Source: JAXGXT01 sp040772665
GTDB lineage: Bacteria; Bacillota; Clostridia; Lachnospirales; Anaerotignaceae
Reading direction: 5' to 3'
Length of the DNA: 64,000 nucleotides
Assembly: GCA_040772665.1 (NCBI GenBank)
Contig: JAXGXT010000003.1
Span: 248,001 to 312,000 of the forward strand
Part shown: positions 1 to 8,830 of the stretch, piece by piece
Layout of the letters: each line of letters starts with the position of its first letter
Numbering within the stretch: the stretch's first letter is position 1
Program-made: the position numbers and the translations under genes
Notes under the pieces: generated by a model
Seen by the model: the letters and a program-made list of their open reading frames with translations, nothing else
Database searches by the model: none
What the model was told of the DNA's origin: nothing

Positions 1-954
1 AAAAACAGCGGGCATGATGAAATTTCACTTATATCGTTAAGCACAAGTGATTTTCTTTGTTTTCCTGAGCTTGCAGAGCTTATGCTTGATGAATTTTCGC
101 AAAAAGCCATCAATATTTCTCTTCCATCTTTAAGGATTGACGCTTTTTCTTTGGATTTAATGGAAAAGGTTCAGGAAGTGAGAAAAAGCAGCCTTACCTT
201 TGCCGCAGAAGCAGGCACACAAAGGCTTAGGGATGTTATTAACAAAAACCTTACAGAAGAAAGTATTTTAAACGGTTGTAAGCTTGCCTTTGACGGAGGG
301 TGGCACAAGGTTAAGCTTTATTTTATGCTTGGCCTGCCAACTGAAACAGACGAGGATTTAGAGGGTATCGGCGATTTAACAAATAAAATTGTGGAAAAGT
401 ATTTTGAAATTCCAAAGGAGCAAAGAACAAAGCAAATAACTGTTAATGCATCTGCTTCGTGTTTTGTGCCTAAGCCTTTTACTCCTTTTCAGTGGGATGC
501 CCAAGACAGCTATGAGGAGTTTGGAAGAAAGGCAAGGATTGCAAAAAACAGCATAACAAGAAAGCAGGTTAGGTTTACTTACCATAACACAAAAATGAGT
601 TCTCTTGAGGGAGTTATGGCAAGGGGCGACAGAAAAATCGGAAAGGTTATTTACAAGGCTTGGGAAAACGGATGCAGATATGACGGATGGAGTGATATTT
701 TCAACTGGGAGGCATGGGTTAAAGCTTTTGAGGACAGCAATATCGACCCATGGTTTTATGCCAACAGAGTAAGAAGCTATGAAGAAATTTTACCTTGGGA
801 TCATATTTCTGTGGGAGTTTCAAGAAAGTTTTTAGAACTTGAAAGAGAAAAAGCCTTAAAGGCACAAACAACACCTAATTGCAGACAGGAATGCACAAAC
901 TGCGGGGCAAAAGCTTTTGGGGGAGGTATATGCTATGACGACATACAGGTTTAA
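1..954 (+). CDS. Radical SAM protein (TIGR03960-type), C-terminal part
   Basis: The reading frame is open from base 1, so this is the last 317 residues of a longer protein that begins left of the window. AEAGTQRLR followed by a glycine-rich LGLPTETDEDLEGI segment is typical of the C-terminal half of the radical SAM barrel in B12-binding-type radical SAM proteins. The cluster-binding CxxxCxxC of the barrel lies outside the window. The tail carries another cysteine group, CRQECTNCG. The family is usually encoded next to a DUF2344 protein and RNase G, exactly as here. Its reaction is not established; a role in RNA or ribosome modification is speculation. The family call is firm, the function is not. 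Confidence 0.85.
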   Translation, partial: KNSGHDEISLISLSTSDFLCFPELAELMLDEFSQKAINISLPSLRIDAFSLDLMEKVQEVRKSSLTFAAEAGTQRLRDVINKNLTEESILNGCKLAFDGGWHKVKLYFMLGLPTETDEDLEGIGDLTNKIVEKYFEIPKEQRTKQITVNASASCFVPKPFTPFQWDAQDSYEEFGRKARIAKNSITRKQVRFTYHNTKMSSLEGVMARGDRKIGKVIYKAWENGCRYDGWSDIFNWEAWVKAFEDSNIDPWFYANRVRSYEEILPWDHISVGVSRKFLELEREKALKAQTTPNCRQECTNCGAKAFGGGICYDDIQV

Positions 955-1636
955 ATTTAGTAAGTATGGAAACGCAAAGTTTACAGGGCATCTTGACGTT
1001 TTGCAGACATTTCAGCGGACAATAAAACGTGCCCAACTTCCCATTGCTTATTCACAAGGTTTTAATCCCCACCAGCAGCTTTCTTTTGCCTTGCCTTTAA
1101 GTCTTGGATACACAAGCACAGGAGAGTATGGGGATTTTAAGCTGACGGAATATATTGAGCCAAAAGAAGTGATTGAAAGCCTTAACAAAGAGATGCCTGA
1201 TGGTTTTTTACTTACAGAGGTTATTGTTTTAAAAGAGGGAGTTAAAAACACAATGGCAAGTGTTTGTGCCGCAAGATACAAGGTGTTTTTTGATGAAAGC
1301 ATAAAAGCTGAAGATATTAAAAACAATCTTAAAGGTTTTTGCAATCAAGAGAAGATTATTGTCATGAAAAAAACCAAAAGAGATTTTAAAGAAACCGACA
1401 TTAAGCCTGATATTTTAGAAATATATGATGAAAGCAGCGATGAAGGGGCTGTTTTGGGAATGGTTGTTTCGGCGGGAAGCACAAGAAATCTCAAGCCTGA
1501 AAGTGTTGCTTTAGGGTTTTCTTTATTTCTTGGTAAGGAGTTTAATGTTTTTAAAACAGGGTTTATGCGTGAGGAAATGTATATGGAGCAGGAAGGCAGT
1601 CTTGTTTCTTTAGGTTTTGGAGTTGGAAGAAAATGA
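935..1636 (+). CDS. DUF2344 / TIGR03936 family radical SAM-linked protein
   Basis: This 233-residue protein begins MTTYRFKFSKYGNAKFTGHL and contains the LDVLQTFQRTIKRAQLPIAYSQGFNPH block that defines the DUF2344 family, which occurs as a partner of, or fused to, the radical SAM protein encoded just upstream. I chose ATG 935 because GGGAGG lies at 920-925 with normal spacing; a TTG at 917 is in frame but sits at the Shine-Dalgarno itself. The start lies inside the upstream gene (20 bp overlap), suggesting translational coupling, and the stop overlaps the RNase G start as ATGA. Biochemical function is unknown. Confidence 0.88.
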   Translation: MTTYRFKFSKYGNAKFTGHLDVLQTFQRTIKRAQLPIAYSQGFNPHQQLSFALPLSLGYTSTGEYGDFKLTEYIEPKEVIESLNKEMPDGFLLTEVIVLKEGVKNTMASVCAARYKVFFDESIKAEDIKNNLKGFCNQEKIIVMKKTKRDFKETDIKPDILEIYDESSDEGAVLGMVVSAGSTRNLKPESVALGFSLFLGKEFNVFKTGFMREEMYMEQEGSLVSLGFGVGRK

Positions 1637-3033
1637 AGCGTATAGTTATTGATTCTTCTTATCACTCAAGGCGTATTGGCCTTGTTGAAAATGGAGAGCT
1701 TATTGAGTTTATATATGAAAACAACCAAAGCGGCAGCCTTGTGGGAAACATTTACTCGGGAAGAGTTATGTCTGTTCACAAGGGTATGCAGGCTTGTTTT
1801 ATTGATATAGGACATGAAAAAAACGGTTATCTTATTTTGGAAAAAGGCAGAAATCTTCAAGCCCACAGCCATATCCTTGTTCAGGTGGAAAAGGATGCAC
1901 TTGGAACAAAAGGTGCTGTTTTAACTGAAAAGCTGTCTTTTCCGGGAAAGTTTATTGTGCTTATACCTAAAGATAAGGGCAACATTGGAATTTCAAGAAA
2001 AATTGATGATGAAAATGAGAAAGAAAGAATTAAAGAGATTGCACAAAGTGTTTTGCCTAAAGGATACGGAATGATTGTGCGCACGGAAGGTGCGGGGAAA
2101 AGTGTTACGGAGTTTAAAGAGGAAGTGGGTAAGCTTTTTGAAACTGCCGAGGATGTAATGAAAAGGGCAGAATATGCTAAGGCGCCGTCACTTCTTTACA
2201 GTGAGGAAAACACAGCAGTTAAGGCTGTTAGAGATTTATTTTCTTTTGATGTTTGTGAGGTTGTTGTAAATGATGAAAATGATTTTAATGTTATAAAATC
2301 TTTCAACAAAGAACAGGAAGAAAAAATTGTTTTTTATGACAGCCCTGTGCCGATTTTTGAAAACTATTTTATTGAAAGTCAGGTTCAGAAAATATTAAAC
2401 AAAAAGGTTTGGCTTAAAAGCGGAGGTTTTCTTATTATTGAACAGACGGAGGCCTGTGTTGTTATTGATGTTAACACAGGAAAGTTTACAGGCAAGAGGG
2501 ACTTTCAAGAAACTGTTTTTAAAATCAATCATGAAGCGGCCAAAGAAATCGCCAAACAATTAAGGCTTAGAAATTTAAGCGGAATGATTATTATTGATTT
2601 TATTGATATGAAAGACGAAGAAAAGCGTCAGGAGCTTAGAAATATTATTGAAAAGGACGTTAAAAAAGACAGAATTAAAACAACTGTTGTGGGAATGACA
2701 GAGCTTGGGCTTATGCAGTTAACAAGAAAAAAGACAAATCTTCCTCTTTGGGCAAAAATGTCTGAAAAGTGTCAATGCTGTAAGGGAAACGGAAGAGTTG
2801 AAAGTTATGTATATATAAGTGATAAAATAAGGAGAGAAGTTATTTCTGTTTTTTCTCAAACGGTTTTTAACCAAATTACAATTTTATCGGACAAAAAGGT
2901 TTTAAAGGCTTTTGCAGGAGAAAAAAATGAAAACCTTAAAGAAATTGAAGAAAGGTTTTCAAAGAAAATAATTTTAAAGGAAATTGAAACAGCGGCTCAT
3001 GGATATTATGAAATTGAAAGAAAAAGCGTTTAA
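1633..3033 (+). CDS. rng: Ribonuclease G/E family endoribonuclease
   Basis: This 466-residue protein matches the RNase E/G catalytic core. An S1-like RNA-binding domain runs from about residue 35 (GNIYSGRVMSVHKGMQACF). The magnesium-binding aspartates lie in VVIDVNTGKFTG (about residue 279) and IIIDFIDM (about residue 322), and the zinc-link cysteines in CQCCKGNG. There is no long C-terminal degradosome scaffold, so it is closer to RNase G than to full RNase E. It probably acts in rRNA 5' maturation and mRNA decay. The start codon overlaps the DUF2344 stop. In many Firmicutes rplU-rpmA follow; here a purine operon follows instead. Confidence 0.92.
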   Translation: MKRIVIDSSYHSRRIGLVENGELIEFIYENNQSGSLVGNIYSGRVMSVHKGMQACFIDIGHEKNGYLILEKGRNLQAHSHILVQVEKDALGTKGAVLTEKLSFPGKFIVLIPKDKGNIGISRKIDDENEKERIKEIAQSVLPKGYGMIVRTEGAGKSVTEFKEEVGKLFETAEDVMKRAEYAKAPSLLYSEENTAVKAVRDLFSFDVCEVVVNDENDFNVIKSFNKEQEEKIVFYDSPVPIFENYFIESQVQKILNKKVWLKSGGFLIIEQTEACVVIDVNTGKFTGKRDFQETVFKINHEAAKEIAKQLRLRNLSGMIIIDFIDMKDEEKRQELRNIIEKDVKKDRIKTTVVGMTELGLMQLTRKKTNLPLWAKMSEKCQCCKGNGRVESYVYISDKIRREVISVFSQTVFNQITILSDKKVLKAFAGEKNENLKEIEERFSKKIILKEIETAAHGYYEIERKSV

Positions 3034-3073
3034 TAAAACCATGAATTTACCACTGTTTTAAGGTGTTGATTGC

Positions 3074-3102
3074 TTGACTTTTATATTCTCATATGATACA
3101 AA
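3074..3102 (+). promoter_or_regulatory. Sigma-A type promoter for purMND
   Basis: TTGACT at 3074-3079 and TACAAA at 3097-3102 are separated by 17 bp. It lies about 70 bp upstream of purM in the 139-bp gap after rng. I see no purine or ZTP riboswitch in the short leader. Confidence 0.55.
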
Positions 3103-3172
3103 TATTTAGATAGGGACTATTAAAAACCAAGCATATTTTATAGATTTTATTAGGTTATGAGGGGGCACACAA

Positions 3173-4213
3173 ATGGGTCTTGATTATAAAAGTTCGGGAG
3201 TTGACGTTGAAAGCGGATATCGTGCTGTTGAGCTTATGGGAAAGCATGTTAAAAGTACTTTCAGAAAAGAAGTAATGGCGGATATCGGCGGTTTCGGCGG
3301 TATGTTTGATATTGGAATGATGGGGCTTAAAGAGCCTGTGCTTATAAGCGGAACCGACGGAGTGGGAACAAAGCTTAAGCTTGCTTTTGTGCAGGATAAA
3401 CACGACACTGTGGGAATTGACTGTGTTGCAATGTGTGTAAACGATATTATCTGCAACGGAGCACAGCCTTTGTTTTTTCTTGACTATATTGCCTGCGGCA
3501 AAAATGTTCCCGAAAGAATTGCTGAAATAGTTAGCGGTGTTGCTGATGGATGCCGTCAAAGCGGATGTGCACTTATTGGAGGAGAAACTGCAGAAATGCC
3601 CGGATTTTATCCTGAGGATGAGTATGACATGGCAGGTTTTACTGTGGGAATTGTTGAAAAAAGTAAAATTATTAACGGAGAAAATATTGTTGTCGGAGAT
3701 GTTATTATTGGACTTTCTTCAAGCGGTATTCATTCAAACGGATATTCTCTTGTGAGAAAGGTTTTTGAGCCGATTGAAGAAACATCAAAGGAATATATTG
3801 AAGAGCTTGGGAAAACCGTTGGTGAAGAACTTTTAACACCGACTAAAATTTATGTTAAAGAAGTGCTTAAGCTTATTAAAGAGTTTGAAGTTAAAGGCAT
3901 AAGCAATATTACAGGCGGAGGCTTTATTGAAAATGTGCCTCGGTGTTTACCTAAGGGCAAAGGGTTATGTGCAACAATTAAAGAGGGAACATGGCCTGTT
4001 CTTCCTATTTTTAAAATTATGGAAGAGCGTGGCGGAATTGAAAGAATACATATGTATAACACATTTAACATGGGAATAGGAATGATTTTGGTTGCTGACA
4101 AAGAAAATGCCCAGGGTATTTTAAAGGCTGTTAAAGAAACAGGTGAAGAAGCTTATATTATAGGCGAGATTACGGAAAACTTTGACAAAGAGGTGGAAAT
4201 ATGCTTAGAATAG
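3173..4213 (+). CDS. purM: Phosphoribosylformylglycinamidine cyclo-ligase (AIR synthetase)
   Basis: PurM closes the imidazole ring of formylglycinamidine ribonucleotide with ATP, giving AIR in de novo purine synthesis. The 346-residue length is normal. Typical motifs are the N-terminal YKSSGVDVESGYRAVELM, the substrate loop GTDGVGTKLKLAF, and GGETAEMPGFYPEDEYD. The ATG follows GAGGGGGCAC. The last 13 bp overlap purN, indicating an operon purM-purN-purD. Usual Firmicutes orders have purF before and purH between N and D; neither is here, and purH is about 30 kb downstream in this window. Confidence 0.96.
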   Translation: MGLDYKSSGVDVESGYRAVELMGKHVKSTFRKEVMADIGGFGGMFDIGMMGLKEPVLISGTDGVGTKLKLAFVQDKHDTVGIDCVAMCVNDIICNGAQPLFFLDYIACGKNVPERIAEIVSGVADGCRQSGCALIGGETAEMPGFYPEDEYDMAGFTVGIVEKSKIINGENIVVGDVIIGLSSSGIHSNGYSLVRKVFEPIEETSKEYIEELGKTVGEELLTPTKIYVKEVLKLIKEFEVKGISNITGGGFIENVPRCLPKGKGLCATIKEGTWPVLPIFKIMEERGGIERIHMYNTFNMGIGMILVADKENAQGILKAVKETGEEAYIIGEITENFDKEVEICLE

Positions 4214-4827
4214 GGGTTTTGGTCAGCGGCGGCGGCACAAACCTTCAGGCTATAATCGACAGCATTGAAAAAGGAACAATTAAGGATGCACAAATTGTTA
4301 CTGTTGTAAGCAGCAAAGACGGGGTATATGCCCTTGAAAGATGCAAAAAACATGGAATTGACAGTGCTTGTATTAAAAGAAAGTTTTTTAACTCGGACGA
4401 AGAATATATGAGAGCCATAGGTGAGTGGCTTGAGGCTTTTAATGTGGATTTAGTGGTTTTGGCAGGGTTTATGGTTGTTATTGGAAAGGATCTTTTAGAC
4501 AGATTTCCAAACAAGATTATAAACATCCATCCCTCACTTATTCCTTCTTTTTGCGGGGATGGTTTTTATGGCATAAAGGTTCATGAAGAGGCCCTTAAAA
4601 AAGGTGTAAAGGTTACAGGCGCAACTGTTCATTTTGTTAACGAAATTACAGACGGCGGTCCTATTATTTTACAAAAGGCTGTTTACATAAATGATGACGA
4701 TACTGCACAAACATTACAAAAGCGAGTTATGGAAGAGGCAGAGTGGGTTATTTTACCTGAGGCCATAAATCTTATAAGTCAGGAAAAGATAGAAATTTTT
4801 GACGGCAAAGTCAGGAGGAAAAGCTAA
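4201..4827 (+). CDS. purN: Phosphoribosylglycinamide formyltransferase
   Basis: PurN transfers the formyl group of 10-formyl-tetrahydrofolate to GAR. The 208-residue protein has the phosphate-binding start VLVSGGGTNLQAII, the catalytic Asn-His segment INIHPSLIPSF and the Asp-containing TGATVHFVNEITDGGPI loop. It starts inside the end of purM, and its stop overlaps the purD start by one base (TAATG), so the three genes are very likely co-transcribed and translationally coupled. Confidence 0.96.
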   Translation: MLRIGVLVSGGGTNLQAIIDSIEKGTIKDAQIVTVVSSKDGVYALERCKKHGIDSACIKRKFFNSDEEYMRAIGEWLEAFNVDLVVLAGFMVVIGKDLLDRFPNKIINIHPSLIPSFCGDGFYGIKVHEEALKKGVKVTGATVHFVNEITDGGPIILQKAVYINDDDTAQTLQKRVMEEAEWVILPEAINLISQEKIEIFDGKVRRKS

Positions 4828-6086
4828 TGAAAATATTAGTTGTCGGCGGCGGCGGAAGAGAACATGCTATTGTTTGGAAGCTTAGCCAAAGCCCAAAAAT
4901 AGAAAAAGTTTATTGCGCCCCCGGAAATGCGGGAATTGCAGAATATGCCCAATGTGTTGACATTGGTGTTATGGAATTTCAAAGGCTTATTGATTTTGCA
5001 AAAGAAAAGGAAATTGATTTTACAATTATAGGAATGGACGACCCTCTTGTCGGAGGAGTTGTTGATGCTTTTGAAGAACAGGGGCTTAAGGTTTTCGGGC
5101 CAAGAAAAAATGCGGCAATAATTGAGGGAAGCAAGGCTTTTTCTAAAGATTTAATGAAAAAATATAACATACCCACAGCAGGATATGAAGTTTTTGAAGA
5201 CTATAACAAAGCAAAGGAATATTTGCTTACGCAAAAAATGCCGATTGTTATTAAGGCAGACGGTCTTGCCTTAGGCAAAGGTGTGCTTATTTGCAGCACC
5301 TTAGAAGAAGCCTTAAACGGGCTTAATGAAATAATGGTTGATAAAAAGTTCGGTGAAAGTGGAAACAAGGTTGTTATTGAGGAATTTATTGAAGGGCCTG
5401 AGGTCAGCGTACTTTCTTTTTGCGATGGAAAGACTGTTGTGCCTATGGTGAGCGCCCAAGACCACAAAAGAGCCCTTGACGGAGATAAGGGACTTAACAC
5501 AGGCGGCATGGGAACTTTTTCTCCAAGCAGGATTTATACGAAAGAGCTTGCTAAGGAATGTATGGAGAAAATTTTTATTCCTTCTTTACAGGCAATGGCA
5601 AGTGAAGGCAGAGATTTCACAGGAATATTATACTTTGGGCTTATGATTACTAAAGACGGGCCGAAGGTAATAGAATATAATGCAAGGTTTGGCGACCCTG
5701 AAACGCAAGTTATTCTTCCAAGGCTTAAAACCGATTTAATTGAAATTATGGAGGCTTGTGTTAAAGGAGAGCTTGATAAAATTGACATAGAATGGTTTGA
5801 CAATGCGGCTGTGTGTGTTGTTGAGGCCAGCGGCGGATATCCTGAGGACTACGAAAAGGGATTTGCCATAACAGGGCTTGAAGAAATTAAAAAAAGAAAT
5901 GACATTATTGTTTTCCATGCAGGAACAAAGATAAAAGACGGAAAAGTTGTTACAAACGGGGGACGTGTTCTTGGTGTAACCGGCGTTGGGAAAAACCTTG
6001 AAGAAGCTATTAAAATTGCTTATGAGGGTGTTTGTGTTGTGGATTTTGAGAAAAAGCATTTCAGACATGACATTGGTGTGAAGTGA
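4827..6086 (+). CDS. purD: Phosphoribosylamine-glycine ligase (GAR synthetase)
   Basis: PurD joins phosphoribosylamine and glycine with ATP. The 419-residue sequence begins MKILVVGGGGREHAIVWKL, the characteristic nucleotide-binding start, and shows ATP-grasp motifs PIVIKADGLALGKGV and YNARFGDPETQ. It is the last gene of the purMND operon and is followed 16 bp later by a hairpin with a T run. Confidence 0.96.
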   Translation: MKILVVGGGGREHAIVWKLSQSPKIEKVYCAPGNAGIAEYAQCVDIGVMEFQRLIDFAKEKEIDFTIIGMDDPLVGGVVDAFEEQGLKVFGPRKNAAIIEGSKAFSKDLMKKYNIPTAGYEVFEDYNKAKEYLLTQKMPIVIKADGLALGKGVLICSTLEEALNGLNEIMVDKKFGESGNKVVIEEFIEGPEVSVLSFCDGKTVVPMVSAQDHKRALDGDKGLNTGGMGTFSPSRIYTKELAKECMEKIFIPSLQAMASEGRDFTGILYFGLMITKDGPKVIEYNARFGDPETQVILPRLKTDLIEIMEACVKGELDKIDIEWFDNAAVCVVEASGGYPEDYEKGFAITGLEEIKKRNDIIVFHAGTKIKDGKVVTNGGRVLGVTGVGKNLEEAIKIAYEGVCVVDFEKKHFRHDIGVK

Positions 6087-6102
6087 TATTTTTTTAAGAA
6101 AC

Positions 6103-6136
6103 AAAAAGCATTATGCCTTATGGTGTAGTGCTTTTT
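6103..6136 (+). terminator. Intrinsic terminator after purD
   Basis: AAAAAGCA (6103-6110) pairs with TGCTTTTT (6129-6136); a few inner pairs extend the stem across a short loop. It ends the purMND unit before the HD-domain gene. Confidence 0.65.
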
Positions 6137-6161
6137 GGAATATAGATAGGGATTGGTTGCA

Positions 6162-6749
6162 ATGGCAGAAAATACGAAATTTCAAAAACAAATGGAGTTT
6201 TTGCTTGAACTTGATAAAATAAAGCAAATTTATAGACAGACATATATTTCAGACAAAAGCAGAAAAGAAAATGATGCCGAACATTCATGGCACACTTGTG
6301 TTATGGCTGCTGTTTTGGCAGAATATTTTCCCAAGGCGGATTTGCTTAAGACTATTAAAATGATGCTTTTTCATGATGTAATTGAAATTTATGCAGGAGA
6401 TACATATTGTTACGACAGTGAGGGAAACCACGACAAAGAGGAACGTGAAAAGGAAGCCGCAAAAAGAATTTACGGAATTTTACCCAAGGGGCAAAAAGAA
6501 GAATTTATTTCGCTTTGGCAAGAGTTTGAAGAGGGGGAAAGCGAAGAAGCCAGGTTTTCCGCTGTTTTAGACAGGCTCCAGCCCACAATGCTTAATGATG
6601 CCACGGAAGGAATTAGCTGGATCGAGCACAGCATTAAAAAAGAGCAGGTTTTAAAAAGAAACGAAATTCTCTTTAAAACTCATAAGGTTATTGGTGAGTA
6701 TGCCAAAGACATTATTAACACAGGGCATTTAAAGGGATATTTAAGATAG
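6162..6749 (+). CDS. HD domain phosphohydrolase (YfbR/HDDC2-like)
   Basis: This 195-residue protein has the metal-binding pattern of small HD-domain nucleotidases: His in KENDAEHSWHT, the HD pair in MLFHDVIEIYAGD, and a distal Asp in LDRLQPTMLNDA. Relatives such as YfbR dephosphorylate deoxynucleoside 5'-monophosphates, which would suit its place after purine genes, but the substrate cannot be read from sequence. I prefer ATG 6162 (preceded by ATAGGGA) over an in-frame TTG at 6153. A terminator separates it from purD, so it is likely transcribed separately. Confidence 0.82.
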   Translation: MAENTKFQKQMEFLLELDKIKQIYRQTYISDKSRKENDAEHSWHTCVMAAVLAEYFPKADLLKTIKMMLFHDVIEIYAGDTYCYDSEGNHDKEEREKEAAKRIYGILPKGQKEEFISLWQEFEEGESEEARFSAVLDRLQPTMLNDATEGISWIEHSIKKEQVLKRNEILFKTHKVIGEYAKDIINTGHLKGYLR

Positions 6750-6865
6750 TTTAAAAAACAAAAATATATGCACTGCATATTTGACTGTGTTTCATAAAGA
6801 AATAAAAAACAAAGCCATTGTTTTTTATGGAACCTATTACCCCAAAAAAGAGAGGAGAAATTAAA

Positions 6866-7105
6866 ATGGAAATTCAAGTTTGTATTGGAAGCGTGTGCCA
6901 TCTTAAAGGGTCTTATGAAATTATTAATAAATTGGAGAATTATGTAGCAGATAACAGTTTAAATGAAAAAGTGAAAATTAAAGCCGCATTTTGTCTTGGA
7001 GATTGCGTCAGAGCTGTTTGTGTTAAAGTGGATGAAGAAATTTATTCCGTTCAGCCTGACACTGTAGATGAATTTTTTGACGGTGTGGTTATGAAGAAGG
7101 TGTGA
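6866..7105 (+). CDS. Small (2Fe-2S) thioredoxin-like ferredoxin, NuoE/HymA type
   Basis: A 79-residue protein with cysteines spaced as in the thioredoxin-like 2Fe-2S fold: CIGSVC near the N terminus and CLGDC near residue 51. It corresponds to the C-terminal domain of NuoE/HymA-type subunits without the helical N-terminal part. ATG 6866 is preceded by AGAGGAGA; an upstream in-frame codon at 6818 has no ribosome binding site. It is the first of four closely packed genes with two [FeFe] hydrogenases and a phosphatase, an arrangement like the hfs cluster described for Thermoanaerobacterium. It probably passes electrons to or from one of the hydrogenases. Confidence 0.83.
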   Translation: MEIQVCIGSVCHLKGSYEIINKLENYVADNSLNEKVKIKAAFCLGDCVRAVCVKVDEEIYSVQPDTVDEFFDGVVMKKV

Positions 7106-7108
7106 TGA

Positions 7109-8830
7109 TTGAAGTTATTTAATTTTACTGCTCCAAGTTGTAAAAACTGCAATAAATGTGTTAGGGAGTGTCCTGTAAACGCCATTAGGTTTAAAGATAA
7201 GATAGCTGAAATTGATGAGGAAAAGTGCATTGCCTGCGGGCATTGTTTTGTTACGTGTCCAAAAAGTGCAAGAAATGTTGAAAACGAGGTTGAAATTGTA
7301 AGCAAAATGCTGGAAAGTGACAGGAAGGTTATTGCCTGTATTGATTCTGCATATATAGGAACATTTATAGTTCCGGGTCAGTATGTGGCGGCGCTTAGAA
7401 AACTTGGTTTTGACAGCATTGAGGAATGTGCTGCAGGAAGTGAGCAGACCACGGTTGAATATATAAAATATATTAAGGAAAATGTAAAGAAACAGAAATA
7501 TTTTATTTCCAGTGCATGTCCTTCTATTTATCTTTTTATACAAAAATACCACCCTCAGCTTGTTAAATATCTTATACCTGTTGTGACACCTATGCTTGCT
7601 CTTGGCAAGGGTATAAAACAACTTGACCCGTCTGCCTATACTGTGTATATCGGCCCATGTTTAAGCAAGAAATATGAAACACTGCCCAAAGCAGATTCAA
7701 ACCCTATTAACTCGCTTATTACATGTCAGGAAATTATAAGAATGTTCAAAAAGAAGAGGATTGATTTTGAAAGTCTTGAACCTGAAATTCCTGACAGGGT
7801 TGCTCAAAGCACAGGAACAAGTTACTCAATTTCCGGGGATATGTGGCCCCAGATAAGTGAAATACTTGAGGCTAACAATTATGATATTTTAAGGGTTAAC
7901 GGACTTGATAATGTTAAACAGCTTTTTCAAAGCATGGAAAATGAAACCCTTGACGATTGTTACATAGGTCTTTCGGCATGTTCTGAAAGCTGTATAAACG
8001 GGCCTTTTATACCAAAAGAAAGCAGAGATTTATTTTGCAGAAGGCAAAAAATCAGGCAATTTGCCGCAAATCACGGTTGGGGGGTTCAAAGCACTGTGCC
8101 CCCTATTGACTGGAGCAAGGTTGATATGAAGTGTGAGTTTGAGCCTATTGATGTTCCAAGGGTTGTTGCAACATCTGAAGAAATTAAGGAAATTCTTAAA
8201 AAAATGGGCAGACACACAAGGGCTGATGAATATGATTGCGGAGCCTGCGGATATAACACATGCCGTGAAAAGGCACAGGCAGTTTTTGAGGGACTTGCAG
8301 AGGTTGAAATGTGTTGGCCGAACCTTAGACAAAAGGCAGAAAGAAAAGGCGACACAATTTTTATTAATTCAAGGAATATGATTATACTTATTAATAAGGA
8401 TTTAAGCATAGTTGAGATTAACCCTGCGGCAGAGGCTCGTTTTAATGTTAAAAGCGATGATGTTAAGGGAAAGCATGTAAGCGAACTTCACGTGCCTTAT
8501 GAGGATTATGCACGTGCTTTCACAATTAAAAAAGATATAATGAACAAAAAGATAAATCTTGATAAATACGGAATGGTTGCGTTGCAAAACATAATTTATA
8601 TTAAAGGCGAAGATGAACTTTATATTTCCATACAAGATATTACGGAAGAAGAAAAACGTAAAGAAGAGCTTGCAAGCCTTAAGCTTAAAACAGTTGACAT
8701 AGCACAAAATGTTATTGAAAAGCAGATGAGAGTGGCGCAGGAAATTGCCAGTCTTTTAGGGGAAACAACGGCTGAAACCAAGGTGGCTCTTAATAAACTT
8801 AAAGATGTTGTGCTTAAAGAAGGTGAATGA
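7109..8830 (+). CDS. Sensory-type [FeFe] hydrogenase with PAS domain (group C, HfsB/HydS-like)
   Basis: The 573-residue protein has, in order, two 4Fe-4S ferredoxin motifs (Cys 11/14/17/21 and 40/43/46/50), an H-cluster domain, a further Fe-S motif starting CGACGYNTC (about residue 377), and a PAS domain (about 410-510) with a helical tail. The H-cluster loops are SSACPS (134-139), GPCLSKK (182-188) and SACSESC (289-295). In catalytic enzymes the first loop reads TSCCP; here the proton-transfer Cys is Ala, as known for the putative sensory hydrogenase HydS of Thermotoga maritima. A sensor of H2 or redox state is therefore more likely than bulk H2 production. TTG 7109 is preceded by AAGAAGGTG. 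Its stop overlaps the phosphatase start. Confidence 0.88.
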   Translation: MKLFNFTAPSCKNCNKCVRECPVNAIRFKDKIAEIDEEKCIACGHCFVTCPKSARNVENEVEIVSKMLESDRKVIACIDSAYIGTFIVPGQYVAALRKLGFDSIEECAAGSEQTTVEYIKYIKENVKKQKYFISSACPSIYLFIQKYHPQLVKYLIPVVTPMLALGKGIKQLDPSAYTVYIGPCLSKKYETLPKADSNPINSLITCQEIIRMFKKKRIDFESLEPEIPDRVAQSTGTSYSISGDMWPQISEILEANNYDILRVNGLDNVKQLFQSMENETLDDCYIGLSACSESCINGPFIPKESRDLFCRRQKIRQFAANHGWGVQSTVPPIDWSKVDMKCEFEPIDVPRVVATSEEIKEILKKMGRHTRADEYDCGACGYNTCREKAQAVFEGLAEVEMCWPNLRQKAERKGDTIFINSRNMIILINKDLSIVEINPAAEARFNVKSDDVKGKHVSELHVPYEDYARAFTIKKDIMNKKINLDKYGMVALQNIIYIKGEDELYISIQDITEEEKRKEELASLKLKTVDIAQNVIEKQMRVAQEIASLLGETTAETKVALNKLKDVVLKEGE

